From positions 1 to 7,227 of the forward strand of contig CALESU010000189.1 of NCBI GenBank assembly GCA_937914905.1: DNA of 7,227 bases, read 5' to 3'. The notes under the pieces are model-generated. The model was given only the letters and a program-made list of their open reading frames with translations, searched no databases and was not told the origin of the DNA. The translations under genes and the position numbers were made by a program. The stretch comes from an uncultured bacterium (GTDB lineage Bacteria > Patescibacteriota > Microgenomatia > UBA1406 > GWC2-37-13). Position 1 is the first letter of the stretch. Every line of letters begins with the position of its first letter. Below, one piece after another: positions 1 to 6,394 of this stretch.

Positions 1-924
<924 letters not shown>

Positions 925-934
<10 letters not shown>

Positions 935-2169
935 TTTCGATATTTCGCATTGATGATTTTATCTAGTTTTTCCCAGCGAGCCTTTTTGACGGGATGAGGG
1001 ATGTCATCTTTGAGTACTTTTGTAGCTGCGGTCATGGGGCGTTCAGAGTACATGGATATGAAAGCTTGATCGTACCCCACTTGCTTTGCTAGCTTTATCG
1101 TATTCTCAAACTCTTCATCCGTTTCTCCACAAAATCCAACAATAATATCTGTGGTAATTACGATATCTGGAATTTTTTCTCTTAAATGCGTAATGATATT
1201 GAGATACTCCTTTGCGGTGTACCAGCGATTCATCCGCTTCAAAACCATATCGTCTCCAGACTGTACGGGTAAGTGAATTCGACGAGAGATGTTGGGGTAT
1301 GTTGCAATCATTTCAATAAGTTCTTCAGAAAAATCCCACGGATTCGAAGACATAAAATTCACTTCTTCAAAACCCATTCGTGCCACGTCTTCCAAGAGGT
1401 AGGGAAAGAGTGTTGGGATTCGCATTTTTCCTAAATGCTTCACGTAAACAGGCTCGACATTCCTTCCGTTGTACGTGAACTTTGCGCGGATTGAAGAAAT
1501 GTATGTTGTTGGCTGTATGTTGTTGGTTGTTGGTTGATCAAAGTACGTTTTATCAATATCTCTCATGACTTGTACATTTTCCTTGCCCAAGATGAGGTCT
1601 GCGCCGTATGAATTGACATTTTGACCAAGAAGAGTAACTTTTTTGTATCCTTTGGCACGCAAATGTAAACATTCTTCAATAATATCTTCGTAGGGACGGC
1701 TGATTTCTCGACCTCTAGTGAAGGGCACAATACAAAAAGTACAAAAATTATTACATCCGTTAGAAATAGGTACCCATGCTTGATCATGACTTTGGCGGAT
1801 CGGTTCATGGTCAAAGCCCACTTCCTCAATGGGCATAAACTCATCCACTGCAGGCATTGCCTTCCGGATTTTAGTGAGATATTTTCCTGACTTATCGCGA
1901 AAAGCTATTCCTACCATGCACCCAGTGACAATAATTTTAAATAATTCTCCTTTTTTCAATTTCTCTTCTTTGATTAGTTTTAGATTATTTACCAATCCAA
2001 ACACGCGATTTTCTGCAGATTCACGAACCATGCACGTGTTGATAATGACGAAGTTTGCGTCTTGATAATCGTTAGCTATTTCATGCCCTCGGGCCTCATA
2101 GGCCTGTGCTACTCGCTCTGAATCCGCGGTATTTTGCTGGCATCCAAATGTTTTTACAAAGTATTTCAT
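925..2169 (-). CDS. miaB: tRNA-2-methylthio-N6-dimethylallyladenosine synthase MiaB, no TRAM domain
   Basis: This 414-residue methylthiotransferase would add a methylthio group to i6A37 in tRNAs reading UNN codons. It has the UPF0004 domain with cluster cysteines C10 (FGCQQN), C46 (NTCMVRE) and C84 (TGCM), and a radical-SAM domain with the CxxxCxxC triad C139/C143/C146 in NGCNNFCTFCIVP. Further family motifs are TRGREISRP, LGQNVNSYG, HLPVQSG (299-305), LKRMNR and DIIVGFCGET. Two departures are visible. Between VNSYG (about 189) and the LLEDVA helix (about 258) there is an insertion of roughly 55-60 residues, part of it encoded by a short tandem repeat. The protein also stops about 35 residues after SMYSERPMT, without the C-terminal TRAM RNA-binding domain usual in MiaB. 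No TRAM-like frame follows, since the DNA beyond is the convergent IMPase gene. MtaB/RimO are less likely given the GCQxNxxDSE start. A TATAAT box lies 9 nt before the ATG. Confidence 0.92.
1501..1536. repeat. 14-bp tandem repeat inside miaB
   Basis: Two 14-bp units (GTATGTTGTTGGCT at 1501-1514, GTATGTTGTTGGTT at 1515-1528, one mismatch) are followed by a partial GTTGGTTG. On the coding strand this gives the low-complexity peptide DQPTTNNIQPTTYI (MiaB residues 211-224). It lies within the central insertion, outside the conserved radical-SAM core. The unit is not a multiple of three, so the repeat is read through successive phases. Confidence 0.75.
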
Positions 2170-2178
2170 GGAGTTCTT

Positions 2179-2184
2179 ATTATA
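2179..2184 (-). promoter_or_regulatory. -10 box for miaB
   Basis: A perfect minus-strand TATAAT lies 9 nt (AAGAACTCC) before the miaB ATG, predicting a leader of only about 2-3 nt. The bases before the hexamer are AGG, so the TGn extension is absent. No good -35 is seen at normal spacing (TTTGCT is 15 bp away). There is no Shine-Dalgarno sequence. Confidence 0.55.
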
Positions 2185-2222
2185 CCTATTTCTTTCGGAA
2201 GCAAAGGATACGCAACAATTTA

Positions 2223-2231
2223 TGATATAAT
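2223..2231 (+). promoter_or_regulatory. Extended -10 promoter for the 2238 membrane protein
   Basis: TGA TATAAT (hexamer 2226-2231) is followed by exactly 6 nt and then GTG at 2238, so the predicted +1 is the first base of the start codon. It decides the GTG start. It sits back to back with the miaB -10 box in a 68-bp divergent region. Confidence 0.65.
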
Positions 2232-2237
2232 CGCATT

Positions 2238-2597
2238 GTGACAGAACATACGAAGAGAAGATTTGCCAAAGGAGCCGTACTTTCCTTCATCGGATTTCTT
2301 TTATCACCCCTTTCTTGGTGGAATGATCTGTTCATTAATATCCCCCTTGCATATCTTTTTGCACTCCCGTTTTCCCTATTGTCAGAACAATTATTTTTCC
2401 CTGCCATGATCGTCGGGTACTGGATCACCAACGTTGTAGGATTGCTTCTTATGCATTATGGCGTGGGGAGCATGGTAGGAAAAACGCCATTGTTGGTTAC
2501 AAAAGTAAACATGACTCATCATGTGCTATTAACACTCCTTTATACGAGCATCGTTACTGTTTGTATTTACCAAGGTTGGATCACTCTTCCTTTTTAA
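2238..2597 (+). CDS. Small four-helix membrane protein, unknown function
   Basis: The product has 119 residues and starts at GTG, supported by a TATAAT box 6 nt upstream and a basic N-terminus (MTEHTKRRFAKG) that fits the cytoplasmic side of a first helix. Hydrophobic segments lie at about 11-27, 31-48, 53-73 and 95-113. Charged residues are few after position 12; a short polar loop (about 78-94) separates helices three and four. Features that stand out are LSPLSWWNDLF (22-32), the helix-embedded GYWITN (60-65) and two histidines, H94-H95. I do not recognise a named family and assign no function. The gene heads a plus-strand cluster with another integral membrane protein 20 bp downstream, which has its own -10 box. 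Confidence 0.8.
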   Translation: MTEHTKRRFAKGAVLSFIGFLLSPLSWWNDLFINIPLAYLFALPFSLLSEQLFFPAMIVGYWITNVVGLLLMHYGVGSMVGKTPLLVTKVNMTHHVLLTLLYTSIVTVCIYQGWITLPF

Positions 2598-2606
2598 TGC
2601 TATAAT
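2598..2606 (+). promoter_or_regulatory. Extended -10 promoter for the 2618 membrane protein
   Basis: TGC TATAAT (hexamer 2601-2606) begins one base after the TAA stop of the preceding gene and lies 11 nt before the ATG at 2618. The predicted leader is about 4-5 nt, too short for a Shine-Dalgarno. It fills nearly half of the 20-bp intergenic gap, so the downstream gene can be transcribed alone as well as by read-through. Confidence 0.6.
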
Positions 2607-2617
2607 CAATTGCATAT

Positions 2618-3358
2618 ATGAAAATTAACCTAGCGCAGGAAGAACTCTCGATATCAAAAATCTTGACCGAATCTTGGACCTTGTATAAAACATTATTCCA
2701 ACGAATCACACTGATAACTCTCATTGTATACATTCCAATCAACATCATGTTATTTTATTTGCCTACGGGGGACACATGGGAAAGTGTCAGCGCAAATTTA
2801 AGAGCGGCAGAGTTTATACAAACCTTTTTCGGAGTTCTTGCAACTATGGCGATTGCTCTTGTCGTACAAAAACATCTGGATGGAGAAGAATTGTCTTCCA
2901 CGCAAGCCCTTGGACAGAGTTTTTCTCGCTGGCCCGCCGCTATTTGGACAGGATTTCTCGCTGGACTTTTCATAATAGGCCTTGTGCTACTCTTGGTAGT
3001 ACCTGCGATAATTTACGGGGGTTATTGGTCATTTATGATTTATTGCGTAATTCTCTCTCAGAAATCTGGGATGGATGCGCTTCGCTACAGCAAGCGGATT
3101 GTACAGAAACGCTGGTGGAAGATACTTTGGTATAGCGTCATATTTGCCGTTTTGGCTTTCTTGGTTGCAATGGTAGGTGGACTTCCCCTTTTTATTCTAC
3201 CGCCCGGTATTTGGACAACTCTCATCATAAATTCGTTTACCGACATTTTAATTTCTTATTTTTCAGTAGTATTTACGTTGTTTTATTTGAATTTTGAAGC
3301 TACCCGAAAAGTCGAGAACCCAGAACTTTCTGTTCCTGTCCCCCAAAATCCACAATAG
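2618..3358 (+). CDS. Integral membrane protein, YciC / GPDPase-membrane-domain-like
   Basis: This 246-residue polytopic protein has hydrophobic segments at about 28-48, 66-84, 108-130, 131-147, 168-187 and 205-224. A soluble amphipathic N-terminus (SISKILTESWTLYKTLF) and a short Pro-rich tail flank them. The pattern of helix, proline-containing helix with VPAIIYGGYWSFM (128-140), an amphipathic AL-YSKRIVQKRWWKIL (154-170) and then further helices resembles the YciC/UPF0259 family and the membrane domain attached to some glycerophosphodiester phosphodiesterases. In those proteins a G-x-x-AL-x-x-S motif precedes a basic RWWK stretch; here GMDALRYSKR plays that part. This is a fold-level resemblance and no enzymatic domain is present. 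The ATG follows a TATAAT box by 11 nt. The next gene starts 4 nt after the TAG, so translation of the two is probably coupled. Confidence 0.8.
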   Translation: MKINLAQEELSISKILTESWTLYKTLFQRITLITLIVYIPINIMLFYLPTGDTWESVSANLRAAEFIQTFFGVLATMAIALVVQKHLDGEELSSTQALGQSFSRWPAAIWTGFLAGLFIIGLVLLLVVPAIIYGGYWSFMIYCVILSQKSGMDALRYSKRIVQKRWWKILWYSVIFAVLAFLVAMVGGLPLFILPPGIWTTLIINSFTDILISYFSVVFTLFYLNFEATRKVENPELSVPVPQNPQ

Positions 3359-3362
3359 CTTT

Positions 3363-3701
3363 ATGTATACGCTTGCTCTTACCAAAGATGAATTTTTGTA
3401 TTTACTTGTGCTGTATGGCGTTGAGGATGATGACAAATATCGGGAGTATGGACTGAATTTAGAAGACACTACGTCAGAAAGACTTGCTCGGGGAGAAGAG
3501 CTTTTGAGAACTCGGGAAATAGTGACGGGGAAGACGGGTATTCCCACGATAAGTGATGAGGCAACTGCACTCGTTGGAACGTCTATAATTCAAAAAAAAG
3601 AAGGCAATGAATATATTGATTCTGAAGTTGGACTCCACGTCCGCGTACTTCGTGAAGGAGAAGTTTACTTGTTTCGAGGGGAGCTTGTTGAAAAGGAATA
3701 A
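3363..3701 (+). CDS. Hypothetical soluble protein, 112 aa
   Basis: I do not recognise this protein. It begins at ATG 3363, 4 nt after the stop of the preceding membrane-protein gene. The frame is open further upstream (to about 3294), but that part lies inside the previous gene, and the sequence after the ATG (MYTLALTKDEFLYLLVLYG) looks like a natural start. There are no membrane helices or signal peptide. The first half is predicted helical with an acidic stretch (GVEDDDKYREYG, 19-30) and charged helix 37-55. The second half looks like beta strands ending in VGLHVRVLREGEVYLFRGEL (89-108). No catalytic motif is evident. Having no promoter or Shine-Dalgarno of its own, it is probably co-translated with the YciC-like gene and may be a cytosolic partner of that protein; this is inference from position only. 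Its stop lies 1 bp from the convergent coaBC stop. Confidence 0.7.
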   Translation: MYTLALTKDEFLYLLVLYGVEDDDKYREYGLNLEDTTSERLARGEELLRTREIVTGKTGIPTISDEATALVGTSIIQKKEGNEYIDSEVGLHVRVLREGEVYLFRGELVEKE

Positions 3702-3702
3702 A

Positions 3703-4968
3703 TCAGTTTATTTTCTCACTAATCATTCGAATCAAATCTTTCGCAATACGCACTTTTGTCGTTTTTGAAATCTTTGAAACTGCACCATCTTTCGTAACAA
3801 CATACACTTCATTTTCATCTGATCCAAACCCAATATCATCTCTTCCCACATCATTAACTACGACAAAATCTGCGAGGGCATCTGAAAAGAGTTTTTGACT
3901 GTCATTCCGGACTTGCTCCAAAACCCCGTTTTCATGTTTTGGATCCCAGATCTCCGCTCTCTGCGTTCGCTTCGTCTGGGATGACAACGAGATTGCTTTA
4001 AATCCAACGAGAATCAAACGTGGATTTTTCTTTTTCACATCGTTGATGATTTTTGGAGCTGGCTTGAGTTCAAGCGTGAGTGGTTGGCCACTGTCCAATT
4101 TTCCCTTATTGGGCGTTGTCATAAAATCAGAAACTGCCGCTGAATGAAACATGATGTCGACACCCGCGATGTGTTTATGAATGAGTGATTTCAAACTTTC
4201 CGCTGTGGAAAATGAATGGCGGGTGATGGGAAGATGGGATGTGGCGCCTTGTCGGGAATGGAGAAATATCACCTGTGCTCCATATCGAAAACACGCTTCA
4301 GCGATTGCCTTTCCCATTTTTCCCGAGCTTCGATTTGACAGGGTGCGCACCGCATCAATTGGCTCTTCAGTACCTCCTCCTGTCACAAGCACCGTTTTTC
4401 CTTTGAGGAGAGATTTTCGAGATAGCATCATTTCAATATGATCTGCGATTTCCTGAGGTTCGGGAAGTCTCCCCACGCCTGTCGTGCCACATGCAAGTTC
4501 TCCTGAAGAAGGAGTCATGATTTCATAGCCAAATCGTTCTAGTAAATCAATATTTTCCCGTGTCGCCGGATGTGTCCACATATTGGTATTCATAGCAGGA
4601 CAAACGAGAGTCGGCGCTTGTGTGGCAAGAAGTGAAGTGGTGATAAAGTCATCCGCTATCCCATGCGCCATTTTAGCGATGGTGTTAGCAGTTGCCGGAG
4701 CAATGACGAATAAATCTGCACGAGTGGCAAGGTCTATGTGATCTATCTTGTGGGGGCCCTGTACATATTCATACGACTTTGAATCTTCAAAGAGATTTAC
4801 ATAAACAGATTTTCCGATAAGTTCTTCGATTTTTCCCGGCGATAATAAATAAGACGCTTTATTCGTCATCATGACGTCTAATGTATGACCTGACTTGAGA
4901 AGGAGTTTGATAAGCGCAGGAATTTTGACTATTGCAATACTGGACGTGACCCCAATAACAATATGCAT
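3703..4968 (-). CDS. coaBC: Bifunctional phosphopantothenoylcysteine decarboxylase / phosphopantothenate-cysteine ligase
   Basis: This 421-residue protein carries two successive steps of coenzyme A synthesis. The N-terminal CoaC flavoprotein domain (about 1-185) shows IVIGVTSSIA, HIDLATRAD with the catalytic His (H77), IAPATANTIAKMAHGIADD, CPAMNTNMW (123-131) and the active-site cysteine loop SGELACGTTGVGR (C160). The C-terminal CoaB domain (about 190-421) shows VTGGGTEEPIDAVR (195-208), SNRSSGKMG (211-219, with N212 corresponding to the acyl-cytidylate-stabilising Asn), HSAAVSDF, KGKL and VVVNDVG. CoaB uses CTP to ligate cysteine; CoaC decarboxylates the product. The order and length are normal except for an extra segment after VGFKA (residues about 328-356). 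It is encoded by an 87-bp palindromic element and replaces the usual GF-x-A-E-T continuation. The frame is kept and both domains are complete. The ATG lies 6 nt after the stop of the upstream sugar-phosphotransferase gene, so the two probably form an operon. Confidence 0.95.
   Translation of the reverse strand: MHIVIGVTSSIAIVKIPALIKLLLKSGHTLDVMMTNKASYLLSPGKIEELIGKSVYVNLFEDSKSYEYVQGPHKIDHIDLATRADLFVIAPATANTIAKMAHGIADDFITTSLLATQAPTLVCPAMNTNMWTHPATRENIDLLERFGYEIMTPSSGELACGTTGVGRLPEPQEIADHIEMMLSRKSLLKGKTVLVTGGGTEEPIDAVRTLSNRSSGKMGKAIAEACFRYGAQVIFLHSRQGATSHLPITRHSFSTAESLKSLIHKHIAGVDIMFHSAAVSDFMTTPNKGKLDSGQPLTLELKPAPKIINDVKKKNPRLILVGFKAISLSSQTKRTQRAEIWDPKHENGVLEQVRNDSQKLFSDALADFVVVNDVGRDDIGFGSDENEVYVVTKDGAVSKISKTTKVRIAKDLIRMISEKIN
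3900..3986. repeat. 87-bp palindromic repeat-like element inserted in frame in coaBC
   Basis: The ends form an imperfect 9-bp inverted repeat: TGTCATTCC at 3900-3908 and GGGATGACA at 3978-3986, with one mismatch. Inside are two perfect 8-bp hairpins side by side: TCCAAAAC (3917-3924) with GTTTTGGA (3936-3943), and ATCCCAGA (3943-3950) with TCTGGGAT (3975-3982). The length is exactly 29 codons, so coaBC stays in frame and the element encodes about residues 328-356. The nested palindromes look like a dispersed repeat, not ordinary coding sequence. GTCATTCC...GGGATGAC ends are, from memory, common in bacterial dispersed palindromes, but copies elsewhere in this genome cannot be checked here. No second copy is in the window. 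Confidence 0.7.
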
Positions 4969-4974
4969 ATGTTG

Positions 4975-6045
4975 TTAGCTCAAGTGATAAATCTGTTTTA
5001 ATCGTTCAATCGCAATAACAAACATGATTAAAATAACTCCAACCGTAATAAATGCAATGAATTTTTCAGAACCATTGAGAAACAAACTAGCAACGCCCAA
5101 GATGCATGAAATAATCCAATAAAATACGGCAATCCGTCTTTTTCCCCATCCAATTTCAAGAAGCCGGTGATGGAAATGTCCCCAATCTGCACGAAAAGGA
5201 GATTTACCGTGATTTATCCGTCGCAAGATGGTATATACCGCATCAAGCATAGGAATGGCAAGAACCAATATAGCCGTTCCTACTTTGCCAAATGACAGGA
5301 TGGAAAGAACGCCGAGCATAAATCCCGCAATAGCTCCTCCACCATATCCTGGCATGATTTTTTGAGGAAAGAAATTGAAAGGAAGAAATCCCAAAAACGC
5401 CCCGGACACAATAAATGATAGCGTCATCACGGTTTCTGCGCGAATATCATGGCCCACAAATCGTTGAGAAAGAAGTCCCAAAAATAAAGCCGTAATTGCC
5501 ACAAATCCGGGAAGCTGGCCATCCACACCCTTACTCCAATTGACCATGTTCATCATCCATGTGAGCCAAATTACGGCGACAATGTCAGCAAGTAACAAGA
5601 TGCTTCGCGTCCCAAAAAAATCAATCGAAATGCTCCACGCATCAAGTTGAAATACACCTCCGAGAGGGTTTGAGACATAGGGAATTCCCAAGCCAAAAGC
5701 AACTACGATCGTGGAAATGCCAATATTTGCAAGAAATCGAAGATAGGGGGAAGAGTCAAATTTATCATCCCATAAGCCCATAATAAGAAGGAGTGTCAGT
5801 GCAATGAGAATACCAACTACAATCTTCTCCATTTGAACAAAAAGGAGAATACCGACCACGAGCGAGATGAAAATAGGGATTCCTCCCCCGCGTGGAATTA
5901 TTCCTTTATGCGTGTGGGCAGGGTGAGAGCGTTTTGTTTTATCAGTAAGAAGGCCATATCGGCGTGCAAGGGAGATTGCAAGAGGCGTAAACACAGCAGA
6001 TACGAGCGTTGAGACTGCAATGATAAGAACTGAGTGCCATTCCAT
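4975..6045 (-). CDS. MraY/WecA-superfamily undecaprenyl-phosphate sugar-1-phosphate transferase (divergent)
   Basis: This 356-residue polytopic membrane protein has about ten hydrophobic segments. Family landmarks in order are HPAHTHKGIIPRGGGIPIF (41-59; the H-x-PRxGG motif), GLWDDKF (90-96) with the D93-D94 pair, NMVNWSKGVDGQLPG (166-180), FLPFNFFPQKIMPGYGGG (220-237) and RADWGHFHHRLLEIG (285-299). The His-rich loop is of WecA/TagO type rather than MraY type. Members transfer a sugar-1-phosphate from a UDP-sugar to a polyprenyl phosphate, starting peptidoglycan, teichoic acid or polysaccharide synthesis. Two conserved acidic positions are changed: the first Asp of N-x-x-N-x-x-D-G-x-D-G is K172, and the Asp of MGDxGS is Y234. 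ATG 6045 (MEWHSVLII) was chosen, leaving a 19-bp gap. The alternative TTG at 6075 would overlap the upstream gene by 11 bp and add 10 polar residues. coaBC follows after 6 bp. The substrate is unknown. Confidence 0.88.
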   Translation of the reverse strand: MEWHSVLIIAVSTLVSAVFTPLAISLARRYGLLTDKTKRSHPAHTHKGIIPRGGGIPIFISLVVGILLFVQMEKIVVGILIALTLLLIMGLWDDKFDSSPYLRFLANIGISTIVVAFGLGIPYVSNPLGGVFQLDAWSISIDFFGTRSILLLADIVAVIWLTWMMNMVNWSKGVDGQLPGFVAITALFLGLLSQRFVGHDIRAETVMTLSFIVSGAFLGFLPFNFFPQKIMPGYGGGAIAGFMLGVLSILSFGKVGTAILVLAIPMLDAVYTILRRINHGKSPFRADWGHFHHRLLEIGWGKRRIAVFYWIISCILGVASLFLNGSEKFIAFITVGVILIMFVIAIERLKQIYHLS

Positions 6046-6064
6046 AAGAAAAGGTGCTTTATTT

Positions 6065-6370
6065 TTAGGCAACAAGCATTAGTAACCGAGCCATAATGAG
6101 GGTGTATCCCACAATGAATAGGACCGTACTCACGGTAATGACTTTTTTCAAAACCGGTTCGTCCGAAAAATATCGTTTGCTCGCCGTATCGTTCAGCCAA
6201 TAAATCCCTCCCATTAAGAGAGGAAATGTGACCAAATACCATACATCTGCAAGTTGAGCTTCACCCCAAGGGTTCGCATAGATGAAGGGGATTTCAGTGG
6301 GAAGAGTCTGAAATTTCCACGCAACAAGTACTCCGAGAAACACAAAACATCCAATGAGAAGTTTGAGCAT
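6065..6370 (-). CDS. Small three-helix membrane protein, DUF1648-like
   Basis: The 101-residue product has hydrophobic segments at about 3-19, 43-59 and 75-98. Between the first two helices is LPTEIPFIYANPWGEAQLA (23-41), which resembles the LPxxIPxHxNxxGE signature of DUF1648 proteins (the N-terminal part of SdpI-type immunity/membrane proteins). The usual His-containing stretch is replaced by YANPWGE. It is far shorter than SdpI and the resemblance covers only this loop and its helices, so the function is unassigned. It is the first gene after glyA and has its own TATAAT box. The sugar-phosphotransferase gene follows 19 bp downstream on the same strand, so the two may be co-expressed, and the protein may act in the same membrane or envelope process. 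Confidence 0.78.
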   Translation of the reverse strand: MLKLLIGCFVFLGVLVAWKFQTLPTEIPFIYANPWGEAQLADVWYLVTFPLLMGGIYWLNDTASKRYFSDEPVLKKVITVSTVLFIVGYTLIMARLLMLVA

Positions 6371-6379
6371 ATACCTTAT

Positions 6380-6385
6380 ATTATA
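6380..6385 (-). promoter_or_regulatory. -10 box for the DUF1648-like gene and downstream operon
   Basis: A perfect minus-strand TATAAT lies 9 nt (ATAAGGTAT) before the ATG at 6370, within the 24-bp gap after the glyA stop. A TG abuts the hexamer directly, one base off the extended -10 position. AAGG 3 nt before the ATG is too close to be a good Shine-Dalgarno. The promoter would let the membrane-protein, transferase and coaBC genes be transcribed apart from glyA. Confidence 0.55.
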
Positions 6386-6394
6386 CAGCGTAGG

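Noticed and set aside
1829..2065. Plus-strand open frame antisense to miaB.
   Set aside because: It lies wholly within well-conserved miaB coding sequence, has no promoter or ribosome site, and its peptide is a shadow of the other strand.
2776..3135. Open frame in a second plus-strand frame inside the YciC-like gene, with several Cys residues.
   Set aside because: The overlapping frame encodes a coherent six-helix membrane protein; the second frame has no hydrophobic pattern or start signal and is a shadow.
3294..3362. Longer form of the 3363 gene, starting inside the preceding membrane-protein gene.
   Set aside because: It would overlap the previous gene by 65 bp with a peptide that is just its shifted frame. 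The ATG at 3363 sits 4 nt after that gene's stop.
3900..3986. Reading the coaBC hairpins as a transcription terminator or riboswitch.
   Set aside because: They lie inside the coding sequence with no U-tract, and the frame continues through conserved CoaB sequence, so an inserted repeat is the better explanation.
6046..6075. TTG start of the MraY/WecA-like gene at 6075.
   Set aside because: It would overlap the upstream gene and add a polar stretch (LPKNKAPFL) before a normal-looking N-terminus. ATG 6045 is simpler, though neither has a Shine-Dalgarno.
5898..6242. Minus-strand open frame spanning the junction of the DUF1648-like and transferase genes.
   Set aside because: It is out of frame with both, and its peptide has no family resemblance.
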